Source: an uncultured Clostridia bacterium (lineage in GTDB: Bacteria; Bacillota; Clostridia; TANB77; CAG-508). From it: 12,241 nt of DNA. A program made the position numbers and the translations under genes. Below the pieces are notes generated by a model. It made no database searches, had not been told where the DNA came from, and worked only from the letters and a program-made list of their open reading frames with translations. Below, one piece after another: positions 1-6,823 of this stretch (positions are counted from its first letter, which is position 1; every line of letters begins with the position of its first letter). The stretch lies in assembly GCA_947626205.1 (NCBI GenBank), contig CANQRO010000044.1, forward strand, positions 1 through 12,241, read 5' to 3'.

Positions 1-1745
1 ACATCTTTTGCTGCTACCATCATTAAATCTGCAAGCTCATCTATTATAATGACTATCTGAGGTAATTTTTCACTTGATCCTTCTTTTTCAATTTGCTCAT
101 TATATCCTTTAATATCTCTTACACCTTTTTTTGCAAATAATCCATAACGATTTACCATTTCTTGTACAGCCCAAGCAAGTGCACCAGCTGCTTTTTTTGC
201 ATCAGTTACAACAGGTATTAGTAGGTGTGGTATTCCATTATATACAGATAATTCAACTACTTTTGGGTCTACCATTACAAGTTTTACTTCACTTGGTTTT
301 GCTTTATATATAATGCTTGTAATTAATGTATTTATACATACACTTTTACCTGAACCTGTACTACCTGCAATTAATACGTGTGGCATTTTTGCAATATCTG
401 TTACAACTTCGTTTCCTGCAACATCTTTTCCAAGTGCAAATGCAAGCTTAGATTTATAATCTTCAAATGTAGAGGTTTCTAAAATATCTCTTAAATGTAC
501 CATTTCTGTTTCTTTGTTTGGAACTTCAATTCCAACAGCCTGCTTACCAGGAATTGGTGCTTCTATACGTATAGATTCAGCGGCTAAATTAAGAGCAATA
601 TCATCAGCTAAATTTGCAATTTTACTTACTCTAACTCCTTCTGCTGGTTTTAATTCATATCTTGTTATGGCTGGTCCTACAGATACATTTTCTACTTTTG
701 CAGATACTCCAAAACTATATAATGTTTTTTGTAATTTTGTAGCATTATCTGCTATTGCCTTTTTTCCTCCTCTTAATCCTGTTGGTTCTCCCTCACTTAA
801 TAACTCAATTGGTGGAAATTCATAATTTTCATCTTCTACTGTTACTGTATGGTCTAGCACTAAAACTTCTTTTGTTTTTTCTTCTTTTACTTCTTGTTCT
901 GTATGGAAAATATCTTCTAGTTCATTTGGAGATGATTGTTCTTTATGTGATACTTCCATATTTTTTTCGCTCATTCCTAAAGGCATTAAATTGTCATCGG
1001 TATGATCATATTTTTTTAATGATTTTGTATCATTTACGTTTATTGTTATTTCATCATCATCCAAAGGAATATCTATTGAACTTGTTTTTTCTTTCTTTAT
1101 TTTTTTCCTTGGCTTAATTTCCTGAACAATCGGCTCTTCTTCATATTCATCTTCTTCTAACTTACGATTCTTTCTTTCTTCTTTATTCTCTTCTACATTT
1201 TCAATCATTTTAGTAATTATATTTGATGGATGAATTCCAAACATAAATATTAGTATAATTATAGATATACCAATTGATAATATAACAGCACCTGTCGAAC
1301 CAAGTAACTGTGACATTGGAATTGCTAAGATTATTCCTATAGCTCCTCCACCTATATTTTTTTGTCCTAACTCATAAGCTTGTTTTAAAATATTACTAAA
1401 TTCTTGCTTAGAATCTATATTACCTTCTGATATTTGATAAACACTCATGATGACTGAAATACATAATAAAAATATGGTATATTGAATAAGTTTTGGAGTT
1501 AATGTTTCCTTTTTTTCACATGCTAAATTAATTGCAATTGCAAATGTACCAATTGGAATTATATATTTCATCCATCCCAACATTCCACCTAAAATTGGGC
1601 TTAAAGTTTTACCTATTGCACCAGAATTTGTATATATTAATATGGTTAATAATATGCTTATGATTATCATTGATACTACTGCTAAGTCATTTTCTCTTTT
1701 ATTTTGTTTTGTTCTTTTACGACTTGTCTTTTTTCTTTTTGCCAC
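1..1745 (-). CDS. ftsK: FtsK/SpoIIIE DNA translocase, N-terminal part (runs off left edge)
   Basis: Hexameric dsDNA pump that clears chromosome DNA through the closing septum, or into the forespore if it is the SpoIIIE paralogue. 581 codons are visible. A Lys/Arg-rich start is followed by 4-5 membrane helices (about residues 21-39, 58-76, 86-105 and 133-171), then a charged Glu/Lys linker (about 175-300), then the motor. Walker A GSTGSGKS is at 461-468. Walker B IVIIIDELAD has its Asp-Glu at 569-570, just before the edge. The rest of the RecA-like domain and the DNA-reading gamma domain lie outside. The start is GTG at 1743-1745, preceded by AAAGGAAG; no upstream ATG fits. A terminator sits about 20 bases upstream, leaving no room for a promoter between them. 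The family is certain. Vegetative FtsK versus sporulation SpoIIIE cannot be decided from this part. Confidence 0.95.
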   Translation of the reverse strand, partial: MAKRKKTSRKRTKQNKRENDLAVVSMIIISILLTILIYTNSGAIGKTLSPILGGMLGWMKYIIPIGTFAIAINLACEKKETLTPKLIQYTIFLLCISVIMSVYQISEGNIDSKQEFSNILKQAYELGQKNIGGGAIGIILAIPMSQLLGSTGAVILSIGISIIILIFMFGIHPSNIITKMIENVEENKEERKNRKLEEDEYEEEPIVQEIKPRKKIKKEKTSSIDIPLDDDEITINVNDTKSLKKYDHTDDNLMPLGMSEKNMEVSHKEQSSPNELEDIFHTEQEVKEEKTKEVLVLDHTVTVEDENYEFPPIELLSEGEPTGLRGGKKAIADNATKLQKTLYSFGVSAKVENVSVGPAITRYELKPAEGVRVSKIANLADDIALNLAAESIRIEAPIPGKQAVGIEVPNKETEMVHLRDILETSTFEDYKSKLAFALGKDVAGNEVVTDIAKMPHVLIAGSTGSGKSVCINTLITSIIYKAKPSEVKLVMVDPKVVELSVYNGIPHLLIPVVTDAKKAAGALAWAVQEMVNRYGLFAKKGVRDIKGYNEQIEKEGSSEKLPQIVIIIDELADLMMVAAKD

Positions 1746-1765
1746 TTTATTTCTTCCTTTCCCTT

Positions 1766-1817
1766 AAAAAAACAGAAATCGGAACTTAAATTTGATATAT
1801 TGGTTCTCCGATTTCTG
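1766..1817 (-). terminator. Intrinsic terminator between the coiled-coil gene and ftsK
   Basis: Read on the minus strand, CAGAAATCGGA (1817-1807) pairs perfectly with TCCGATTTCTG (1783-1773), an 11-bp stem. An extra GAAC/GTTC pairing is possible inside, around a long AT-rich loop. The stem is followed at once by seven T (1772-1766). It ends the rsmD/coiled-coil transcript 13 bases after the stop codon. It is also only about 20 bases upstream of the ftsK start, so it may act as an attenuator for ftsK. Confidence 0.85.
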
Positions 1818-1829
1818 ACTTTTATTTTT

Positions 1830-2267
1830 CTATTTTAATTCTTTTCTGTTATTTTGAACTGTTTTTAATGCGTCCTCTAAAACTACTTCAATTTTTTCAA
1901 GAAGATTGTCAGCATAATCTTTCGTTCCTTTTGAAATTTCTCTAGACATTTCGTTTGCTGTTTCAATAATTTGAGCCTTTTGTTCATATGCTTTTCTTGT
2001 AATTTCATGCTCGTCTATCATAGATATAATTCTATTTTCTGCTTCTTTTACAATATCATCAGCTTCTTTTTGTGCTTCTACTAAGATACGTCCTCTTTCT
2101 TCTTTAATCCATTTTGCTTGTTTTAATTCATCTGGAAGTTTAATCCTTATTTCTTTAATAATGTCTAAAATTTCTTCTTTTTCTACCATACATTTACCTG
2201 AAAAAGGTATTGATTTGCTTTGTTCTAGCATCTCCTCTAAAGTTTCTAGTAGTGTAAATATTTCCAT
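1830..2267 (-). CDS. Coiled-coil protein, DivIVA-like / often labelled V-ATPase subunit H-like
   Basis: A 145-aa soluble protein with no signal peptide or membrane helix. It is almost wholly helical. The N-terminus (1-20) is a Leu/Glu heptad helix. Residues 45-115 are rich in Glu/Lys/Ala with motifs such as ILVEAQKEADDIVKEAE, the pattern typical of DivIVA C-terminal coiled coils and of ATP-synthase stalk subunits. Clostridial genomes often carry a protein like this near rsmD/coaD, annotated simply as ATPase; no nucleotide-binding motif is visible here, so that name is probably misleading. The start follows the rsmD stop by 3 bases with AAGGGG as SD, so the two are co-transcribed and probably translationally coupled. 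I infer a structural or scaffolding role; the true function is unknown. Confidence 0.8.
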   Translation of the reverse strand: MEIFTLLETLEEMLEQSKSIPFSGKCMVEKEEILDIIKEIRIKLPDELKQAKWIKEERGRILVEAQKEADDIVKEAENRIISMIDEHEITRKAYEQKAQIIETANEMSREISKGTKDYADNLLEKIEVVLEDALKTVQNNRKELK

Positions 2268-2270
2268 TTT

Positions 2271-2831
2271 TTACCCCTTTCGATTTAAGAATATAAGTTT
2301 TACTCTTCCATATTTTCTTAAATCACACACATTAACATTGATCTGTTTTAATTCTTCTAATATTCTTTCTTCTTCGTCTGTTTCTATAATAATTTTTCCT
2401 TCTTTAGCTAATAAATTAAATTCTATAATATTTTTTACTGATTCTTGTACTAATGTAGTTGCATACGGCGGATCAATGAATATTAAATCAAATTGGCATT
2501 TGTTTTTCAAATTTTCAAGTGCTTGTAAATAATTACATTTCATTATTTTGCATTTTTCATCTAAATGAGTTTTCGCTATATTCTTTTTAATTATCTCGAT
2601 TGCCTCATTAGATTTATCACATAAATAAGCAAATTTTGCACCCCTACTTAATGCTTCTATTGCTAATGCTCCACTTCCTGCAAACAAATCTAATACAATA
2701 GTAGCATTTTTAACATCATTTTGTATAATATTAAATAATGATTCCTTGATTCTATCTAACGTTGGTCTTGTTAGATTACCATCAAGTGAATAAAGGCTCG
2801 AGCCTTTAGCTGTTCCACTAATTACTCGCAT
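2271..2831 (-). CDS. rsmD: 16S rRNA (guanine966-N2)-methyltransferase RsmD
   Basis: SAM-dependent enzyme that methylates N2 of G966 (E. coli numbering) in 16S rRNA of the assembling small subunit. 186 aa, normal for the family. The N-terminal MRVISGTAKG and TRPTLDRIKESLFNII are the RsmD signature. Motif I DLFAGSGALAIEALSRGA is at 48-65, and the catalytic NPPY-type motif appears as DPPY at 120-123, as usual in RsmD. The start has GAGGG as SD with about 9-base spacing. It has its own sigma-A-type promoter and is the first gene of a two-gene unit with the coiled-coil protein. In many Bacillota coaD follows rsmD; here it does not. Confidence 0.95.
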   Translation of the reverse strand: MRVISGTAKGSSLYSLDGNLTRPTLDRIKESLFNIIQNDVKNATIVLDLFAGSGALAIEALSRGAKFAYLCDKSNEAIEIIKKNIAKTHLDEKCKIMKCNYLQALENLKNKCQFDLIFIDPPYATTLVQESVKNIIEFNLLAKEGKIIIETDEEERILEELKQINVNVCDLRKYGRVKLIFLNRKG

Positions 2832-2857
2832 TTAAAAAATCCCTCTTTGATACATAT

Positions 2858-2886
2858 ATTTTATTTTCCTTTTCTAAATAAGTCAA
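2858..2886 (-). promoter_or_regulatory. Sigma-A-type promoter for rsmD
   Basis: Minus strand: -35 TTGACT (2886-2881), 17-base spacer, -10 TAAAAT (2863-2858). The -35 matches 5 of 6 and the -10 matches 5 of 6 consensus bases. It lies between the divIVA terminator and the rsmD start, giving a leader of about 20 bases. Confidence 0.75.
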
Positions 2887-2929
2887 TAGAAATAATAGAA
2901 TTGTAATATACATTTAACACTTCTGTAAC

Positions 2930-2966
2930 AAAATCAAATAAAGACAGAGAGCGGTATTTCTCTGTC
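2930..2966 (-). terminator. Intrinsic terminator after divIVA
   Basis: Minus strand GACAGAGA (2966-2959) and TCTCTGTC (2950-2943) form a perfect 8-bp stem with an 8-base loop. The T-rich tract TTTATTTGATTTTG follows. It starts 18 bases after the divIVA stop. Confidence 0.85.
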
Positions 2967-2983
2967 CTTTTATCTTTCGTTCT

Positions 2984-3433
2984 TTAGTCATTATTTATTT
3001 CTTTTAGTAATTCTAATTGCGAAATTAATAATGATTCCATTTTAGCTTTGTATACATCAAATTGTTTTTGTGCATCAGTTAATTCTTTTTTCTTTAAATT
3101 AATTTCTTGTTCAAGATTCATTACTTCTTGTTTTGCATTTGCTTGAGCATCATTTATAATTTGCTCTGCTTGTTGTTTTGCTACATTTTTAACTTCTTCT
3201 GCAGTTGTTTGTGCCATCATTAATGTATTTTGCAATGTACTTTCAATATTTTTGTAATGTGCTACATCATCATGTAATTCTTCTTGCTTTGTTTTTAATT
3301 CTGTATTTTCTTTATATAATTTTTCATAATCTGCTGTTAATAAATCTAAAAATTCATCTACTTCTTCTACATTATATCCATTCATCATTTGTTTTGAAAA
3401 CTTTTTATTTTCTATTTCTAAAGGTGTTAACAT
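2984..3433 (-). CDS. divIVA: DivIVA-family cell division / pole scaffold protein
   Basis: Peripheral membrane scaffold that binds curved membrane at septa and poles and recruits partners. 149 aa. The N-terminal lipid-binding domain (about 1-60) carries the signature LTPLEIENKKF and GYNVEEVDEFLDLL, followed by a long Glu/Lys/Gln-rich coiled coil (about 35-145) with no membrane helix. Start ATG with a textbook AGGAGG 8 bases upstream. It lies next to sepF, the usual division-cluster neighbour. In B. subtilis a Phe-Arg pair just before GYD inserts into lipid; here the segment reads KQMMNGYN, so that pair is Met-Asn. A terminator separates it from sepF, and I see no convincing promoter in the 50 bases between. 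Confidence 0.92.
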   Translation of the reverse strand: MLTPLEIENKKFSKQMMNGYNVEEVDEFLDLLTADYEKLYKENTELKTKQEELHDDVAHYKNIESTLQNTLMMAQTTAEEVKNVAKQQAEQIINDAQANAKQEVMNLEQEINLKKKELTDAQKQFDVYKAKMESLLISQLELLKEINND

Positions 3434-3470
3434 ATACTTTTCCTCCTAAAATGCTTCTTAATCTAAAAAA

Positions 3471-3528
3471 GTTAAAAACAAAAGCCGGAGTTTGCTAAAT
3501 TTGTTAATTTAATTAACACTTCCGACTT
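3471..3528 (-). terminator. Intrinsic terminator between sepF and divIVA
   Basis: Minus strand AAGTCGGA (3528-3521) pairs with TCCGGCTT (3489-3482), 8 bp with one G-T wobble, followed by TTTTGTTTTTAAC. The loop holds a second palindrome, GTTAATT/AATTAAC (3503-3517). The hairpin begins 9 bases after the sepF stop and ends about 50 bases before divIVA, so it may be a partial (read-through) terminator. Confidence 0.7.
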
Positions 3529-3536
3529 ATATTTCT

Positions 3537-4010
3537 TTAGTTGTTCTTTAGCCATGAAACAGATAATCTATTTTTTATTTCTTCTCTTGCCATTTCGTTT
3601 GCTATTTCATAATTGGTTGGAGCAATTAAAAAGATAGAATTAGATATTTTTTGAATATGACCATCTAATGCATGAACTGCACCACTGATAAAATCTACTA
3701 TTCTTCTAGCAACATCTTTATTAACATATTCTAAATTAACAATAACTGATTTTCTTTCTTTTAAATAATTGCATATTTCTTCTGATTGTTCAAATGTTGT
3801 TGGTTGACAAATTACCATTTTTACTTGTTGTGCTTGAGGCATATTTACAACTTTATTTTTTCTTCCAAAAATTGTTTTTGGTTCTGATACCTCTTCTTCC
3901 TCTTCATCATAGTCATAATCATATACTTTATCTTCTACATCCTCATCTTCTTGAGCACTATTATCCATTCCTAAAAAATCCCAAATTTTATTCATTACTG
4001 CTCCTGCCAT
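3537..4010 (-). CDS. sepF: SepF, FtsZ membrane anchor and cell division protein
   Basis: SepF ties FtsZ filaments to the membrane and shapes the septum. 157 aa. Residues 1-14 (MAGAVMNKIWDFLG) form the amphipathic membrane-binding helix. An acidic Asp/Glu/Tyr linker spans about 18-44. The SepF core spans about 62-134 (VKMVICQPTTFEQSEEI, RRIVDFISGAVHALDG, IFLIAPTNY), including the conserved Gly near 110 at the dimer interface. M1 is chosen over M6 because AGGAGG lies 8 bases upstream of it. A strong promoter stands just upstream. The YggS, YggT and YlmH genes that often surround sepF in Bacillota are absent: the HlyD-like gene lies upstream and divIVA directly downstream. Confidence 0.95.
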   Translation of the reverse strand: MAGAVMNKIWDFLGMDNSAQEDEDVEDKVYDYDYDEEEEEVSEPKTIFGRKNKVVNMPQAQQVKMVICQPTTFEQSEEICNYLKERKSVIVNLEYVNKDVARRIVDFISGAVHALDGHIQKISNSIFLIAPTNYEIANEMAREEIKNRLSVSWLKNN

Positions 4011-4049
4011 TTTATAAACCTCCTATTTTTTTCCTTGGTATTTAACATA

Positions 4050-4079
4050 AGTATAAATACAATTATACTATCTTGTCAA
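4050..4079 (-). promoter_or_regulatory. Strong sigma-A-type promoter for sepF
   Basis: Minus strand: perfect -35 TTGACA (4079-4074), 18-base spacer, -10 TATACT (4055-4050). The leader to the sepF ATG is about 35 bases and contains AGGAGG (4024-4019). A second TATAAT-like string inside the spacer is too close to the -35 to be the -10. This makes sepF the first gene of its own unit, apart from the HlyD-like gene upstream. Confidence 0.85.
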
Positions 4080-4138
4080 TACCTTTTTAAAAGTGTAATT
4101 TAATTTTAATTTTACTGTAATATTTTTGTAATATTCGT

Positions 4139-5425
4139 TTACTTTGGATTATCTAATATTTCATCATATAATACAATAGTTTTCGTATTCTTTGCTTCTT
4201 CGTCACTATAACCCAAATCTGTTTTCAGTTCTGTCGATTCATAGTTAGTTATAATTGAATATGAAGAATTTTGTTTTAATACTTTGATTGGTATTTTATC
4301 TGTATAACCTGCTCTATTTCTAACTACATAATATACTTTTTCCTCTTCTTTTTTACTTCCTTTTCTTCCATCTTCTTCTATTATTGAAGTATTTGGAACT
4401 TTTAGTCCAGAATAGCTCCACCAAATCACATCAAATGTTATTTTTCTATAGCGTGACAACAATTCTAATTCATTAGTAATTTTAAATATTATTAATCTTT
4501 CATCATCTTCTTCTACTATATATTCTATACTACCCTGAATTTCTGAACCGTTTGATAATCGCAATGTTACAGTTTTACCTATTTCAGCTTCTTTTGCCCT
4601 ATCTGATTCTAATGTTGTAGCAATATATCCCACAAAGTTGTTAATAATTTTTCCATTTTCTGAACTAGTTGGTATACTTTCTCCTGCCTTTAAATTTAAA
4701 TCTTCTAAAAATTTAGTGCTAAGAGTAGAAAAGCTAGACACAGTTAGCACATTTTCTAAACCATCTACACGATATGAAATAATTCCACTTTCTGGAGCTG
4801 TAATATATTCTGCACCAGAGTTTAAAGTATTTTCATATCCGCTTCTTTCATCAATTAGCTTCCTTATGTAAGAACCTGCTGGGCTTAATTCTCCTACTAT
4901 TTTTGCTTTTTTAGTTATAATATCACTAATTTCTTTTTTATATTCTTCAATTTTTTGTACATCGTTTATATATCTAATGTTTAGAAGCTTCTCTTCTATT
5001 TGAGTTTCCAGTCTTTTTACATCATTAGGTAAAATATCTCCTTCATTTTCCATTGCATCTTGAATTTTAATGTCTAATTCTTGGATTTTTTTTACTAAAT
5101 TTTCTTCATTATTACTGTAATATCTAAATACTGGGTCCCCTTTAGCTACTTTATCTCCATCAGCTTTAATTTGAACCATACCATTTTTATAATTATTTCC
5201 TTGTAAAACAACTTCTTCACGTATTAAATAGCCTACTGCACTTTCTTCTTCTGAAATTTTTCCATTTTCTACCACAAAAGTTTCTGTTGGCTGTTGTATA
5301 AGTCTAATAATACTATAGATAAAGTAAATAGCAGTAATCCCAACAAGAATATATAAAATCAGTAATTTTTGTTTTTTGTTTATTCTAGATTTTGGTACAT
5401 TCTTAACTTTTTTATTTTTTTCCAA
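4139..5425 (-). CDS. HlyD-like membrane-anchored adaptor (RND-related barrel-sandwich hybrid protein)
   Basis: 428 aa. A Lys/Arg-rich cytoplasmic start is followed by one membrane helix (about 21-43) and a large extracytoplasmic part. A first lipoyl-like half spans about 50-104 (ADGDKVAKGDPVF), then a helical hairpin (about 105-200), then the returning half (YITAPESGIISYRVDG, 207-222) and a beta-rich C-terminal region. This is the layout of HlyD/membrane-fusion adaptors. In Clostridia this type is commonly encoded beside sepF, which suggests a cell-envelope or division role rather than toxin export; that is inference. No ABC or RND partner is nearby. The start is TTG (5423-5425), inside the last codons of miaA, with a 14-base overlap. 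No usable ATG lies closer, and GGAGG stands 9 bases upstream. No terminator is evident after it. Confidence 0.8.
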   Translation of the reverse strand: MEKNKKVKNVPKSRINKKQKLLILYILVGITAIYFIYSIIRLIQQPTETFVVENGKISEEESAVGYLIREEVVLQGNNYKNGMVQIKADGDKVAKGDPVFRYYSNNEENLVKKIQELDIKIQDAMENEGDILPNDVKRLETQIEEKLLNIRYINDVQKIEEYKKEISDIITKKAKIVGELSPAGSYIRKLIDERSGYENTLNSGAEYITAPESGIISYRVDGLENVLTVSSFSTLSTKFLEDLNLKAGESIPTSSENGKIINNFVGYIATTLESDRAKEAEIGKTVTLRLSNGSEIQGSIEYIVEEDDERLIIFKITNELELLSRYRKITFDVIWWSYSGLKVPNTSIIEEDGRKGSKKEEEKVYYVVRNRAGYTDKIPIKVLKQNSSYSIITNYESTELKTDLGYSDEEAKNTKTIVLYDEILDNPK

Positions 5426-6341
5426 AATTTGTTTCCTCCAAAATTATTTTTATATTTTCTTCTTTTGAAGCAAGTGCATCTAGCCATATTGCTTGTTTAT
5501 TTTTTCTAAACCATGTTAATTGACGTTTTGCATAATTTCTTGTTTTTTGTTTTAATAGTTCAATAGCTTCTTCTAATGTTATATTCCCTTCTAAATAATA
5601 TTTTATTTCTTTATATCCAAGTCCTTGCATTGCAGTTGGATATTCTTTATATTTTTTTCTTAAATTATCTACTTCTTCTACTAATCCTTGTTCTATCATG
5701 ATGTCTACTCTTTTATTTATTCGCTCATATAATTTATCTCTATCCATATTAAGTACAAATACTTTATAATTGTATTTTACTTCTTCTTTTCTAGATTCTA
5801 TTTCTTGCAATGTTTTTGTTTTACCCGTTTCATGAAATATTTCTAATACTCTAATTATTCTTTTTTTATCATTTGGGCTTATTTTTTCCATTGCTTTTTT
5901 ATCTATTTTGCAAGCTTCTTTGTATAAATTTTCTAAGCCTTCTTTACTTGCTCTTTCTTCTAACATTTTTCTATAAGATTCATCTAGTACTACTTCTTCA
6001 AAATTTATTCCATAGATTAAGCTATCTACATAAAAGCCTGTCCCACCCACTATAATTGGATTTTTACCTTTTTTTAAAATTTCAGAAATTGATTTTTCAG
6101 CTTCTTTTTTATATTCTGCAACACTAAATCTTACATCTGGTGATACGCAATCTATTAAGTAATGTTTTATTCCTTGCATTTCATCTAGTGTAGGTTTTGC
6201 ACTTCCTATATTCATATCTTTATAAATTTGCATAGAATCTGCAGAGACAATTTCTCCATTAATTTTCTTTGCTAATTCAATTGATAAAGCTGTCTTTCCA
6301 GAAGCCGTTGGGCCACATATTACAATTATTGTTGGTTTCAT
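5412..6341 (-). CDS. miaA: tRNA dimethylallyltransferase MiaA
   Basis: Transfers a dimethylallyl group from DMAPP to N6 of A37 in tRNAs that read UNN codons, the first step toward ms2i6A. 309 aa, the usual length. P-loop GPTASGKT is at 10-17, the catalytic Asp motif SADSMQIY at 33-40, GGTGFYVDSL at 99-108, AMQGLGYKE at 237-245, and the C-terminal RNYAKRQLTWFRK at 268-280. All expected motifs are intact. ATG start with AGGAG 9 bases upstream, 12 bases after the stop of the membrane-protein gene. mutL-miaA proximity is conserved in many Bacillota and Proteobacteria. It is co-transcribed with mutL upstream and the HlyD-like gene downstream, judging by gaps and the overlap. Confidence 0.97.
   Translation of the reverse strand: MKPTIIVICGPTASGKTALSIELAKKINGEIVSADSMQIYKDMNIGSAKPTLDEMQGIKHYLIDCVSPDVRFSVAEYKKEAEKSISEILKKGKNPIIVGGTGFYVDSLIYGINFEEVVLDESYRKMLEERASKEGLENLYKEACKIDKKAMEKISPNDKKRIIRVLEIFHETGKTKTLQEIESRKEEVKYNYKVFVLNMDRDKLYERINKRVDIMIEQGLVEEVDNLRKKYKEYPTAMQGLGYKEIKYYLEGNITLEEAIELLKQKTRNYAKRQLTWFRKNKQAIWLDALASKEENIKIILEETNFGKK
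5435..5439 (-). promoter_or_regulatory. Ribosome binding site that fixes the TTG start of the HlyD-like gene
   Basis: GGAGG on the minus strand, located inside the 3' end of miaA, 9 bases before TTG at 5425-5423. Its position within the miaA reading frame indicates translational coupling between the two genes. Confidence 0.75.
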
Positions 6342-6353
6342 ACTGGTTCACTC

Positions 6354-6776
6354 CTACTTTGTAGCATTTTGAATTAATCCTGTTTCAAAATTTTTAATAT
6401 AATCTACCTCAAAAAATATAATTAATATTGCAATTATTGCTATTATAATAAATCGTTTTCTTACTTGTTTTCCACTTAATGCATCATTTTTGTATTTGTT
6501 AAGTACATTTCCTATGTATGGTAAAAACATTATTGAATTAATTGGGGCAAATAATAATCTTGATATTCTATTAGCTACTGCTACATATTGTTTGTTTTCT
6601 ATTTCTACATTTGATGAACTTATTAAAACAATAAAAATAGTCATAATATATGTAATTACAAGTCCTATTAATATGAATTTGATTCTTTTATCCTTTTCTA
6701 AATAATATGTATTAGTATAAATTGTTACTATAGCAATAACGTATATAATTAGCGATATTATTACAATAACTGCCAT
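6354..6776 (-). CDS. Small multi-pass membrane protein of unknown function
   Basis: I do not recognise this family. With the chosen start it is 140 aa. Membrane helices lie at about 2-21, 33-53 and 108-123, with a weaker hydrophobic stretch at 72-92, so 3-4 passes. The loop at 93-108 is positively charged (NKYKNDALSGKQVRKR), suggesting it is cytoplasmic. There are no catalytic motifs and no Cys. The first in-frame ATG (6815) has no SD and gives a polar 13-residue lead. The ATG at 6776 follows GGGAG by 5 bases and begins directly with a membrane helix, so I prefer it. It is wedged between mutL (stop 47 bases upstream of the chosen start) and miaA (12-base gap) and so is in their transcript. 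Confidence 0.7.
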   Translation of the reverse strand: MAVIVIISLIIYVIAIVTIYTNTYYLEKDKRIKFILIGLVITYIMTIFIVLISSSNVEIENKQYVAVANRISRLLFAPINSIMFLPYIGNVLNKYKNDALSGKQVRKRFIIIAIIAILIIFFEVDYIKNFETGLIQNATK

Positions 6777-6780
6777 ATTT

Positions 6781-6786
6781 TCTCCC
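6781..6786 (-). promoter_or_regulatory. Ribosome binding site that decides the start of the small membrane protein
   Basis: GGGAGA on the minus strand, ending just before AAAAT-ATG at 6776. The upstream alternative ATG at 6815 has no comparable purine tract, only AT-rich sequence after the mutL stop. Confidence 0.6.
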
Positions 6787-6823
6787 ATCTCATTTATATT
6801 ATTATTTATTTTCATAAGATTAA

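Noticed and set aside
514..1117. Plus-strand open frames opposite ftsK
   Set aside because: They are shadows of the ftsK frame. The minus-strand translation has Walker A and B motifs and membrane helices, while the plus frames give Leu/Phe-rich nonsense without an SD.
1773..3528. The ftsK-proximal and divIVA-proximal hairpins as copies of one repeat element
   Set aside because: Both have TCGGA/TCCG arms and AAATTT in the loop, but arm lengths, loops and flanks differ, and AT-rich terminators resemble each other by chance.
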